Assembly (NCBI GenBank): GCA_028751875.1
Contig: CM054154.1
Coordinates: 56,970,572-57,034,571 of the forward strand
Source: Rapana venosa
Lineage: Eukaryota > Mollusca > Gastropoda > Neogastropoda > Muricidae
DNA length: 64,000 bases
Reading direction: 5' to 3'
Numbering within the stretch: position 1 is the first letter of the stretch; each line of letters begins with the position of its first letter. This document shows, piece after piece, positions 53,850 to 64,000 of the stretch. The notes under the pieces are model-generated. The model saw nothing but the letters and a program-made list of their open reading frames with translations, searched no databases and was not told where the DNA came from. Both the position numbers and the translations under genes were made by a program.

Positions 53850-55195
53850 AATGCCTTTTCTTGGTCGACAAATAGTAGGTGGAGTGCTTGATTGTACTCA
53901 AGAACTCTCTCACTCAGTTGTCTCAGTGTAAAGATCGCATCAGTACAGCCTCTCCCTTTCCTGAAGCCAAACTGAGCGTCACACAGTAGGTGTTCTGCTT
54001 TTGCTCTGGAGCGCTGCTCTAGGATTTTTGCCTACATCTTTCCTACATGGCTGAGGAGTGAAATGCCCCTGTAGTTACTACAGTCCTTTTTAGTTCCCTT
54101 GTTTTTCCATATTGGCACTACAATAGCGTTCTGCCAGTCTTCTGGAACTCTTCTTTCCTCCCATGCCTTTTGGAAGATGGTTGTGATCCATTTGACTCCA
54201 GTCTCCTCACAGGCCAGGATGGCCTCTGTTGTTATGCCATCTGCACCTCCTGCCTTTCCTTTAGGGCTAATCTTGATGGCCTTCTTACTTCACACTCCTA
54301 GATGGTGGGTTCGGAGTGGTCTGGGTGGTTGGAAGTGAATTGTGATTGTGTGTCAGTCACCCCTGATTAGTTAAGAAGGTCTTTAAAGTAATCTTCCCAT
54401 CACTGTATGATCTCATCCTCTTCCTGCAGTGGCTGTCCGTTTGGATCGTTGATCGCAGTGGTGGGGTTAAAGGGCTCCTCCGTATTCGCATGGCTTTTAC
54501 ACTTTGTAGAACTCTCTTGGGGAGTGTTTACACATTTCGCTAAGTTCTTCACCATACTTTTTCCATGAAGCCTCCTTTGCTGCTCTCACCACCTGCTTGC
54601 TGTTTCTTCTTGCGAGTCTGTAGTTAACGTAGTTATCTTCTTGATATGACTTCAACCAGATCTTGAAGAGTCTCTTCTTTTCTTTGATGGCCTCCTTGAC
54701 TTCTTCATTCCACCACGCTGTTGCCTTTCTGGTTCCATTTCTGTCCTCCCTGTTGCCGCATGCCTCTTGCAAGGTGTCCAGGATAGCTGTTTTAAAGGTA
54801 CTCCAGGCCTCCTCAATATTCATATCTGTAGGGTCCACCCCGGTCAGCTTATGAGCTACAGTGTTGAGGATGTGGTCCCGCACTTCAGCATTTTTGAGCT
54901 TTTTCATGTTGATCCTCTCTGCCTGTTTCCTTTTGCCTGGTGTCCTCTTCTCCCGTGTGTTGTGTTTCAGGATGACTGGTCTGTGGTCTGAGCCTAGGAC
55001 CGCATTTGGAATAGTCCTCGCATCGGTAATGTTGTTTCTCATACCAGTTCTAGTTAGAATGAAGTCAATCTGTGATCTTACATTTGTGTTGTTCCACTTG
55101 TACCAGGTGTAGATTTAGCTGGGTCAATGTTGGAAGAAGGTGTTGGTGATCAGTAGTTCATGCTCTGCGCACAGTTCCAGCCTCCTAAAGCCCAA
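53850..55195 (-). pseudogene. RTE-C fragment: endonuclease end, linker and RT start
   Basis: The minus frame 55,042-54,497 reads MRNNITDARTIPNAVLGSDH then RPVILKHNT (endonuclease end), ACGNREDRNGTRKATAWWNE and KKRLFKIWLKSYQEDNYVNY (linker). RT begins around 54,300-53,850 with fragments of the IWKNKG, FGFRKGRGCTDAIFTLRQLS and LLFVDQEKAF blocks, and stops abruptly after AF near 53,850. It is the same family as 29,462-31,893 but lacks the whole 3' half of RT and the tail, so something deleted it. Confidence 0.8.
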
Positions 55196-55289
55196 CCCCT
55201 GGTCCCCATTGTAGGAGGTGGAAACAGGTAATGCTGGCTAACGGGGCTCTGGTGAAACTACGGTGGGCCTAGCTAGTCAGTAGTGGATA

Positions 55290-57557
55290 AAAAAAACTGC
55301 TCAAGAGAAACAAAGGAAATATAAATGGACTGAAGTGGCTATACAACTTGTTTAAAATGAATAGTTGGGCATCTTCAACACCCCTTCGAGACCTGTATGC
55401 AAATTGTAGTGGGTCAAGGTCTTTCTCTATACAAAAGAATGAGAGATTTACAAACTTTTCTAGAGTTTCATCACAAAGATTTGAGAGCTACGGGGTCTAA
55501 AATCTTTTAGGCCGAGAAGGATTGGTTTCTTTGGAAGAGTTTACAGGAAGTTTTCCAAATAACGGGAAAATTGACAAGTATCCATTAGGCCTAAAACGGG
55601 TTTTTAAAAGGACACTGGCAAGCTCAGTAGTGCAAAATTTTCGGGGTTTTTCCCACAAATACCTCGGGTCTAGGAGATTTGTTTCATTTTTTTCCCTTTA
55701 AGTGTTTACAGAAAATTTTTCTTCATCAAAAATGACGCTTCTCAGAAACAAAAAAATGTTTCAGCCTTTATTTCATCTAAAATCATGCTTTTAAAAGGAG
55801 TTAAAAAAATGCGTTTAGATGTCTTTAAGTGTTACACAACTCCCTGCAAACTATTTTTTGACCTATGTTCGAACCTACCATGTTTACTGCAGACAATTTT
55901 TTATACCCTGCCATGCGCACTGGGTGACCGTTTGCGCGCCTTGGTTTTCATACATTTTCCCCCCAGTTCACCCAACTTAAATGGGTACCCCCCTTTTTAG
56001 GTCGGGGAAGGTAAAGCAGTGAGGAGAGAATGGCGCCCCCCTAAAGTAATGGCCCTAGAAAGAGGCCCTGACGCCTCGCCCCCAAACCTTATGGTTATGG
56101 GACCCTTTTACCTTTTACCAAACAGCACGAAAATTGTTCCCTGCAAATTTTGTCTTCATCTTATTTTCATATTACTTAGCCGGAAACAGCACTTTGACTT
56201 CTGTATTTATTTCCTCTTTTGTTGCCCCCTGTGCCTGTGAAAAACTACTTTCTTTTGTTAAAAACACTTTCAGACCCTTTTTGTAACCCAAGTTTTTTAT
56301 TGGGTAAATGGTTACCCCTTATTGGAATGACACAACTAACCAAAATAAAAAATAAAAAAAAATAACACAGTGAGCTCATTCAGAGTGAACACACCATAAA
56401 AAAACAATCCCAACAGTGCAACAAAGCACCCTTTTGCAACAAGCTATACTATCAGCACCAAAATTTTTTGTGTGGTCCTCCCCAGGCTGAGGCCTGAAAC
56501 AGACGGGTACATGGGTGCAAGAAGAACCAGTGGGTCAATAATCCCAGGGGGGGCAAGGCAATGATCTATAGGGGCCTGCTACAGTCCCCCCGCCCAATCA
56601 GGTCTTGTTTCTTTTGGAAGGGCAGGGCACAACGTTCATAGTTCTTCACACTGACTAAGGGAACAGCTATTTAAATCACCCCGATAAACTTTTGGGGCAT
56701 CAGGGAAAAGAATCGAGCACAGGAGGTGATCTAGAAATGTTTTTTTGCTCTAAAACACTTTGCTTTGGGGTGGATGTAAACAAAGTTAAAAAAAAAAAAA
56801 ATTTTTTCAGGAATTCCCATGGTAAGTAGACAGCAGTTCAATGTCCTCCACTGATAGCATTGTTCTAATTTTAACATCACAACACCAACGCTCATTGATG
56901 TAGAAGCACAAACCTCCACCTTGTGCCTTCCCAGTTGTGTGTAGGTCTCTGTCAAGCCTAATGGGTTGACCAAAGCCGTCTATTGAGAGCTAGCACTTGG
57001 GTACGGTGGGACTCAGTCAGGTTTCGGTAAAGGCAAGATTCCGGCTTTGTTATACTGGTGTAGGCAGTTGACATTAGCTTGAAGCTCGTCGGTTTTTGAG
57101 CGTAGGACTGGACATTGGACAGGAGCAAGGTTGGTAGCGGAGTTTTCCTGAGTCTTTGTCTAACACGACCTTTCTTTCCTTGCTTTCTTTTCTTAATGTT
57201 CTTCCAAGCTTTATCGTTGTTAGTTGCTGATGGTAGAATCTCAAAAGAAAAGCTGTAGTCTTGGCCTTCAGTTAACACACTGGCTGATTCCCTCAGGCTA
57301 AAAAGAAATTCTCGAGTGTACAATGACTGGCCATGGCTGTTGCCATTAGGTGCTCCTTGCACACAATCAGTTGATGCTATGAGAAAGGAAACAAGAAGAC
57401 TGAATATTACTGATCTTCCCAGCATTGTTGCTGTTATTACTGACACATCAGACACAACTCTGCAGAACTTGGAGCTGATAGACACACAATGTAACGAAAA
57501 CAAGATTTTTAAAAAATCCCCTGTCAGTAGAGAGTGTCGCCACTTGAGCAGTGCCAC
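55290..57557 (-). pseudogene. LINE-E: leader, endonuclease, linker and RT start, badly damaged
   Basis: Minus strand: a leader with SLYTREFLFSLRES and a basic KKRKQGKKGRVRQRLRKTPL, then LPTLLLSNVQS, the endonuclease start (about 57,150). CLHQYNKAGI and a QGGGLCFYINERWC equivalent lie near 56,900. Matches to 39,256-40,035 run through 56,200. RT traces: EKFVNLSF, KDLDPLQFAYRSRRGVEDAQ near 55,400. It ends near 55,290. Lengthened homopolymers from 55,400 to 56,900 break almost every frame. The frame 57,557-56,958 looks signal-peptide-like at its start, but this is chance. Confidence 0.75.
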
Positions 57558-57564
57558 CTATAAA

Positions 57565-58615
57565 TCTGGAGGCATGGTTAATGTCTCTGCATTTGTGTGC
57601 CTATTTTTCTGTGTTTCTCCTGCATGTTTCCAAGAAAGTTTTGCATGCCTGTGTTTGTGTTCGAGCCCAGAACCATATGTTCACTACAATTTTCTTCAAT
57701 ATCATTTGCTTTTCGAAATATTTGAATTCATAATTTTCATCTTTTGATTTATTCTTCAAAATTTTGTTTGACTGATGACTTGCATTCACCTGATTGTGCT
57801 GGTCTTTGTGACCAAACCTACTCTGACCCTGCCCAGCCTGAACTTTTTCACCTGATCCACGAACTCAAATCTCCCCCACCACCACCACCACCCAGTGTTC
57901 GCCACTCCACTACTATGACATCAACTGCTGAAGACATAAAGGCATTGTCCTCACGTGATTTCTTCCCCGTACACTACGAACTGAAACAGCATCTTTCAAA
58001 CTTGGGAATCTACTGCAGCAAAACTTGACGAGGAACAGGTGCAGGCAGACGTCATCGCCTGCAGCGTGCTTCCATTACATCCGTCTCCCCCAACACCTCT
58101 GACGTCACTGCCACAACGACCACAACCAGCGGCAGCACTCCACATCTTTGTCCTCCAGTGCTCCATCCTCTGCCTGTGACTGATAATATGTGTTCTGTCA
58201 GTAATGGGTATCACAGTGTGCATCAGACTATAAATCCCCCTATGAAATTAGTTCTTTCACCGTCTTCCACACCTGATTCGCCATCTCAACTCTGGTCTGC
58301 CCTTCCACTGCACACATCTCTACCATCATCCCCGTCCTCTTTCTCTGATAGTCACCCTCACTCACCACCGTCATCTCCAACTTCTCTGCCTCCCTAAAAC
58401 CTTCTTCACATGTGTTTTCTTAATGCGCAGTCTGTTCGCCCATATGGTAAAGCCGACCTTCTTTCCGATTTTATATCTGAACAGAACATCAATCTAATCT
58501 TTCTCACAGAAACCTGGCTTAACCCACAAGGTCATGAACCAAAGATAAAAGAGCTGACTCCACCTTTCTTTCCCCAACCCTTCCATGGAGGTGACATTGC
58601 TGTAGTTTACAAAGC
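57565..58615 (+). pseudogene. L2-like LINE 5' part: leader, ORF1-like region, endonuclease start
   Basis: The leader resembles 13,985-14,087 plus 15,521-15,620. The text around 57,890-58,400 is Pro/Ser/Thr-rich in all frames (SPSSFSDSHPHSPPSSPTSL). At 58,410 the endonuclease starts MCFLNAQSVRPYGKADLLSD and LIFLTETWLNPQGHE (Asn and Glu catalytic blocks), ending GGDIAVVYKA at 58,615. The remaining endonuclease and the RT are absent. Retention of a 5' end without a 3' end is unusual for a LINE and implies a later deletion. Confidence 0.8.
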
Positions 58616-58619
58616 GATG

Positions 58620-59290
58620 CCTTAGAGCAACAACAGTCTATCGACAGAGCCGCCATTTTCGAAAGTTTTGAGATACACTCATTTGAAAAGTTTTGAAAGG
58701 TCAGAAAAATCGAGGATTGAACAAAAGTATTCAGTTTTTGAAAAGAGAATGGGTATTGATGCGATCTTTATCATAACATCTTTATGTTGTAATACATGTA
58801 GAAGAAAGCGCATAAATGCATATTTACAACTAGTGATCTGTTTTTGCCTGGAATTTTCTCACAGTCTGCATGTGAAACTTTGATGTTCACTAATTCTGGT
58901 CCTCTCAAAGCGATACTAGGCTAGGCTAGTGCAGAAAGTGGAATTTCTTATAAAGGCCAGGATAGCAAAAACACTGGCAGTGAAGGTAGACCACCTTGCT
59001 TGCAGAGAAAATACAGCAGGCATGGCACAAAGCTTGACCCTCTTTCCCAGATAAGATCACATTCCAGCCATCAGTTTTCAGCAGAAGAACCACACCACCT
59101 CCAGGCCCGCCAGTGTTACATAAACCATGCCCAGCAGTCCAAGTGTATCCACTCCTAGGTAGCCACATTCTGACTTCTGGGATTGATAGCAGTTTAAAAT
59201 ACATTGACTGTAAGTTGTGTTGACAATGTATAACAAAAGAGTATAAATGTTTTATGTTACTTTTTTTTAAAAAACTACGTCATATGTGAT
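58620..59290. other. No recognised gene
   Basis: A minus-strand frame at 58,926-59,204 (92 codons, with GLCNTGGPGGGVVLLLKTDG) has protein-like composition, but I recognise no family and see no splice context I would trust. Confidence 0.4.
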
Positions 59291-59291
59291 T

Positions 59292-60240
59292 GGCTTCGGA
59301 GGATGGTTGGTGTGTGCCAGGATGCCTGCTCTCCCCTACTCTCTTCAATCTATTTCTTGAGAGAATCATGGAAGAAGCACTAGAAGAACACGAAGGAACA
59401 GTGAGTATTGGAGAGCGAACAATCAAAAACTTGCGTTTCGCTGATGATATTGACGGATTAGCTGGTCACGAGCAAGAACTAACAGACTTAGAGAACCGCA
59501 TAGAAGAAAAATCAACAAAATTTGGTATGGAAATTAGTGGGGGGGGGGGGGGAACAAAAGTGATGACAAACAGCAACTTCACATCAGAAATCAAAATCAA
59601 AGACAAGAAACTTTAAAATGTTCACAGATTCAAATATCTGGGATCTATCGTGACAGACAGGGATCAAAACTAGAAATACTGTCAAGAATTGCCCAGACCA
59701 CAGCCGCAATGACCAAGCTCAAACCCATCTAGAGCAACAGAAAAATCGCCATCAGTTCCAAAATTAGACTTGATGGCTCTCTGGTCATGTCAATCTTCTT
59801 ATATGCATGTGAATCATGGACCCTCACAGCGGACTTAGAGAGAAGAATAAGAGCTGTAGAAGTTATGTGCTTCCAAAGACTCATAGGCATCTTGTACAAA
59901 CACCACATCACGAATGAAGAAATCAAGAAACACATCCCCAATGAAATTGGGCCCTGTACTGACCTTCAAACACTTGCAAGACAACGAAAAATGAAGTGGT
60001 TTGGTCATGTCACACGCTCCTCTGGTCTTGCTAAAACAATCCTACGTGTGATACAAGGCACAGTGAGGGGAGGAAGAAGAAGAGGCAGGCAAAGAAAGAG
60101 ATAGGAGGACAACATTCGAAAGTGGACAGACTTGGAGCTGAGAGACACCCTGAGGGCGGCTGAGAGACGAGAGGACTGGAGAAAGGGGGTTGACAAAGCT
60201 TTGAAGGCGCCCCAAAGGATTCGGAATCTGAGGGATTAGT
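59292..60240 (+). pseudogene. RTE-B reverse transcriptase, C-terminal half
   Basis: The frame opens inside the RT (GCLLSPTLFNLFLERIMEEA), then VSIGERTIKNLRFADDIDGL (catalytic FADD about 59,440) and FGMEISGGGGG, where a G run of 12 (59,539-59,550) replaces normal codons. Stops and shifts follow to 59,790. From there SIFLYACESWTLTADLERRI, MKWFGHVTRSSGLAKTILRV and GGRRRGRQRKR, then W.D.ELRDTL to about 60,236. Closest in the window to the copy at 41,632. Confidence 0.85.
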
Positions 60241-60439
60241 GACCGGGACAGCGACGCATTTTTATCCAATTTTCATGTTTTTTTGTACAAACACACACAC
60301 ATGAATAAGCAAAAGAAATCAACAAAGCAATAACAATGCACTGTCACACGCTCAGAACATGTCCACAGAACATACACAACGGGAAAAGTCGGCTAGGATG
60401 GAAGGCAACTGCTGTGCCGATGATGGGGTGGCCACCTTG

Positions 60440-63400
60440 GCAAAAACTCCTGGCATTTTGATCTAAGCAAAGTGGGATTCACAAGGCAAAAAAATTATCA
60501 AATACTTTTGCTCACTAGAAGACACTTTATTAGCAAACAAATGACAAAACTTATAACGAATAAGGGTGAGACTATATCTGAAATAGATGATTTACTCAAA
60601 GAAACAAACAGTTTTATAAATTGCTATATGCAGAAAGGCAAACTCAAGAAATATATCTGGATAGCTATGTACAGAATTTGCCTCACCTTACAAAAGCTGA
60701 ATCTGACAATCTAGAAGGACTAATTACTTTAGACGAAGCATCAGTGGCTTTAAAGAAAATGCACAACGATAAAACCCCAGATACAGATGGAATGACAACC
60801 AATTTCTTTAAATATTTTTGGAAACAGTTAGGCATTTTTGTGGTCCGCTCCATAAACGAAAGCTTTGTTAAAGGAGAAATGTCAAGCACCCAAAAGGAAG
60901 GAATTTTGATCTGTTTGCCAAAGGGAGATAAACCGAGAGAATTTCTTAAAAACTGGCGACCAATAACTCTATCATATGTAGTTTATAAAATTGGATCAGC
61001 CTGCATTGCAAATCGTATTAAACATGTGTTATCCAAATTAATATATCAGGATCAAAGGGGATTTGTACCTGGTAGATATATTGGTAATAGCATAAGAATA
61101 ATTTATGATATTATACGATTCCTGGAAGAAATTTTTTTATCTGGTCTACTCGTTTCTACAGATTTCGAAAAAGCATTTGACTCAGTCAGTTGGTCATTCA
61201 TGATGAAAGTTTTAAAAATGTTTGGATTTGGAGAGGATGTATTAAAATGGGTTTGCACATTTATAAAGACAAATAAAAAAGCGTGTGATAGTCAATGGTA
61301 AATCGTCAACTAGCTTTACTGTTGAAAGAGTTGTGGGCAAGGAGACCAAATCTCACCATATTTATGTGTACTCTGTGGAGAGGTACTTGCGTGTAAATAA
61401 GAAAAGAAGTTGATATTAAGGGAATAAAGATAGAAAGATACAGAATTCAAGATTAATCAGTATGCCGAAGACACGACATTATATATTAGAAGGGGATAGA
61501 AAATCATAAGAAAAGCTGTTTGAAGTTTGGAAAGAATTTGAAATGATTTCAAGTCTGAAGTTGAACTACGAAAAAACCTTGAATGTATGGCTAGGAAACA
61601 AAAAGAACTGTTTAAACAGATTTTTGACAGATAAAAAGATGGAACAGAACCCCCTAAAATTTAAAAGATTAGGACTTTAGTTTGCAAATGATCTCTCACA
61701 AATGACAGGGGAAAAAACCAGACAATAAGTTCCTCAAGATGAAAACTCTTTTCAAAATATGGTTGCAAACACAGTTACACCTTTAGGAAGAATAGCTGTA
61801 CTAAAGTCCCTTATACTCTCAAAACTTATATATCTGTGGATTCTGCTACCCAATCCTCCTGAAACGCACATCAAACAACCACAAAAAATGTTTTGAGTTT
61901 GTGAGGGACAAAATGACAGATAAAATTAAAGGAAAATAAGTATGCTGTCCACGATTTTGAAGGAGGAGGGATTGGTTTATTCCGAATATGAAGTGTGATT
62001 ACAGGCATTGAATAGCATGGATGAGAAATAAGTTGGTAAATGAAACTCCAAAATGGGAAAAATTATTCAAACCCTAACCCCAGAGACGGACTAAATCCCA
62101 TATATGGAGCAAAACGTTTTGAAACAAGTAGATTAAATCAGGTTCAGGGTGAGACGTCTCACGGTTCACACTTTTGCAGACAAGTGGGAAGTAAAAAGGG
62201 TGACTGAGATTTCTTTCTGAGCCAATATTTACAATGAAAAATTCAAAATGATAATAACCATTTCACCTACAAGACTTGGGGTAAACAGTAGTATTGTTTT
62301 TGTAAAAGATTGGTGAGACACAAATTAGTAACGTTTATAGATTATCAGACATGTCCAAAAAAAATTAACATCAATGAGAAAATTTCCTAGGTTACAGGAG
62401 CTGTTTGCAATCAATAAATCGAGTACAAAAGAATGAAAAGCATTGAAGTTAAAGCATGAAAAAAAAGAACATTTCGAAGCATCTGTTAATCTTGAAAGGC
62501 AGAGAAAGGATTTCAACAACTATTACAATGCTTTCTTGAAGTAAATAGAAATATTAAACATAAAAACTTTCGTAAAGTGGGAGATAACTAAAAACCCAGG
62601 TGACTGGACAGCAGTGTGAAGAAAATTGAAAAAGATAAAAGAGGTAAAACTCAAAGTGGTTTCAAACAAAACTTTGTATAGAATTCTTGTGATCAATGTA
62701 ATTTTGAAGACAATAGGGGGTAGTGGACAGGCTGAAGATGCAATTTTTGTATGTGGGAAAACGATGTGAGTAGAGCACTATTTATTATAACTGTTCGCTT
62801 TCTCTTCTTTCTGGAGGGAACTAGTAAATGTACTACAAACAAAATGCATTCACTGCTGTAATATATCATTTGACAATGAGCTGATTTTATTTACTGTGGC
62901 TGAAAGTATTAAATCTTAAGAAGTACTAGATTTCATTTTTTTGTTTGGAAAGTTGTTGGTTTTTAAAATATAATGTTAATGAATAGAAAGTTCCAACATT
63001 AATATTATAAAAGATAATAAACACAAAGTTTAAAATTGATATGCATGCAGGCCTTATTTGAATATGATTTACCATGTTTTCCAGAGATGATGGGTCCCAT
63101 ATAATCATGGGCTTAATTGAAGCACGAAAAGAACCCTAGAGGGAAGTGAAAAGCAGGTAAAAGTAATAAAACAGACAGGCAGTCTTCACAGACAAACAAA
63201 AAGTGTTGTAATTAAGGAATAACTGTGCTTGCTAATTACTTAATTACCGGTTTAGTAATTACTTGTTATATATTGTGGCTTGTGGAGTACTGTTGGTAAA
63301 AGAGGGTCATTAATCTGTACACAACCCAAGGCATTCTCTCTTATCTGGATTTGTGCTGTTTGTTATAAATACCCTCTTCATTTTACAAGTTGCCAACAAA
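60440..63400 (+). mobile_element. Decayed L1/Tx1-like LINE
   Basis: RT N-terminal half is open to 61,301. The rest of the protein can be followed in pieces to about 62,900 (for example LKLNYEKTLNVWLGNKKNCL at about 61,550, TPLGRIAVLKSLILSKLIYL at about 61,780, CNFCMWEND at about 62,740) and a short end near 63,350. Blocks such as KGDKPREFLKNWRPI and CNFC.WEND..EH belong to L1/Tx1-type LINEs rather than to the RTE or L2 types elsewhere in this window. Neither end could be fixed. Confidence 0.78.
60621..61301 (+). pseudogene. L1/Tx1-like reverse transcriptase, N-terminal half
   Basis: LTKAESDNLEGLITLDEASV and ALKKMHNDKTPDTDGMTTNF (the K.PG.DG motif), FFKYFWKQLG, GILICLPKGDKPREFLKNWR then PITL (finger block), YQDQRGFVPGRYIGNSI and VSTDFEKAFDSVSWSFMMKV (first catalytic Asp). 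It ends in a frameshift at 61,290 just before the expected QGDPLSPYL region. The YADD box is not readable (about 61,460, where QYAEDTTLYI is seen). Endonuclease upstream is absent. Confidence 0.85.
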
Positions 63401-64000
63401 AAACCCAAAACAAAAGTCTCTTGCTCTGATTGAGTCTGCATTAGTGCAGACACCTATGATTATCAGTGTATGTATGTATGTACGTAAGTATGTATGCATG
63501 TAATATAACATTTTGTATGTAAAGATTACTGTTATTAGAATAATATGCTTGTATGTTTGGTAGATCTGTTTGTTTTTGTATTTCCCTCAGTGACCATGTT
63601 TCTATACACAATTATGTATGATTCAGAAAGGGGATGTTGGTAATGATGATACTGGTCTTGTTTTGCTCTAGATAATGAGCTTTTCGGATACGTTTTTTGG
63701 TGTGTTTTGGTTTTTGGGTTTGCTAGGTTGGGTTTTTTTTGTTTTTGTGTCCTTGTGGGGCAGGGGGGGGAAATTTTTTCCCGGTTTTTGTATTTTGCAA
63801 TATATTTGGAAAAAAATTATAATTTAAAAAAAAAACAATCCTGGCATATCGAGATAGTCGGTTCCAGGTATGGCTTCAGAGGGGCTTCAGATGCGTGTTG
63901 GCTAACATCCGTTCTTCTCTCCTCGTCTGAGTAGATAACTCCAGCAGCAGCAGCAGCCCTCAGAGGCAGCGATGCTGAGATCAGGCCAGTGTCCTCTTCC
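63400..64000. other. No recognised gene; 3' flank of the L1/Tx1-like LINE
   Basis: Includes (TATG)n-like 63,466-63,500, G and T runs at 63,690-63,790, and CAGCAGCAGCAGCAG near 63,940-63,956 at the right edge. The right-hand 150 bp differ in composition and may begin another element or gene cut off by the window. Confidence 0.45.

Noticed and set aside
56958..57557. A 199-codon minus frame with a signal-peptide-like start (VIFSLLVSFLIASTDCVQG)
   Set aside because: Its later part is the start of the LINE-E endonuclease (LLLSNVQS) and its basic leader. The hydrophobic stretch lies in the LINE leader.

Overview
This window is eukaryotic and almost entirely composed of retrotransposon remnants and microsatellites. 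I found no convincing host gene, no rRNA or tRNA gene and no CRISPR array. The mix fits an invertebrate genome: APE-endonuclease LINEs with short-repeat 3' tails, a gag-pro-pol Gypsy element with a tRNA-Leu-type primer site, and very abundant (CA)n and (GA)n tracts. A mollusc, probably a marine gastropod, is my best guess. That assignment rests on recollection of similar LINE proteins and is not proven. Family names used below: RTE-A, RTE-B and RTE-C are RTE-like LINEs; L2-like, LINE-E, LINE-F and LINE-G are YADD/FADD-type LINEs of the CR1/Jockey/L2 kind; ORF1-only names a 1.15 kb element that carries an ORF1-type gene and no polymerase.

Left third (79-21,434): one minus-strand Gypsy element, bounded by the 5 bp duplication CTTTT and by LTRs at 84-242 (shortened) and 21,254-21,429, is spread over 21 kb by insertions. 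Its order, read on the minus strand, is LTR, tRNA-Leu-like primer site, gag, protease, RT, RNase H, integrase, LTR. An RTE-A element (243-3,359) replaces the integrase end and is itself split by an RTE-B copy (1,521-2,918). A 137 bp RTE-B tail (4,623-4,759) splits RNase H. A nearly complete minus-strand L2-like element (about 6,213-20,285) separates protease from gag. That L2-like element is interrupted by an ORF1-only element (6,887-8,064), by an RTE-B copy (8,199-12,013) that carries an L2-like copy (9,317-10,556), and by a second L2-like copy (about 13,982-19,186) that carries an RTE-B copy (14,100-15,508). Most junctions are confirmed by target-site duplications and by reading frames that resume on the far side.

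Middle (21.5-46.5 kb): an RTE-A fragment, a complex tandem duplication, degraded LINE-E, an RTE-C element with a 14 bp duplication (29,462-31,893), a long GT-rich block (32.7-34.0 kb), a pair of inverted repeats around a LINE-G fragment (34.1-36.2 kb), an ORF1-only element flanked by CT repeats (37.9-40.2 kb) and an RTE-B element with the longest clean reading frame of the window (41,632-43,785).

Right (46.5-64 kb): LINE-F (46,844-50,225) with an unusual long flanking duplication, pure GT tracts, a third ORF1-only element, truncated RTE-C and LINE-E, the 5' end of an L2-like element, an RTE-B 3' part and a decayed L1/Tx1-like LINE.

The genes do not form a pathway. They are competing copies of selfish elements. 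The most original items are the ORF1-only element, present in three copies that start and end alike and so probably mobilised in trans, and the four-level nested stack. Two stretches (about 15.65-21.2 kb and 55.4-56.9 kb) show runs of lengthened homopolymers that cross element borders and look like sequence-quality artefacts.
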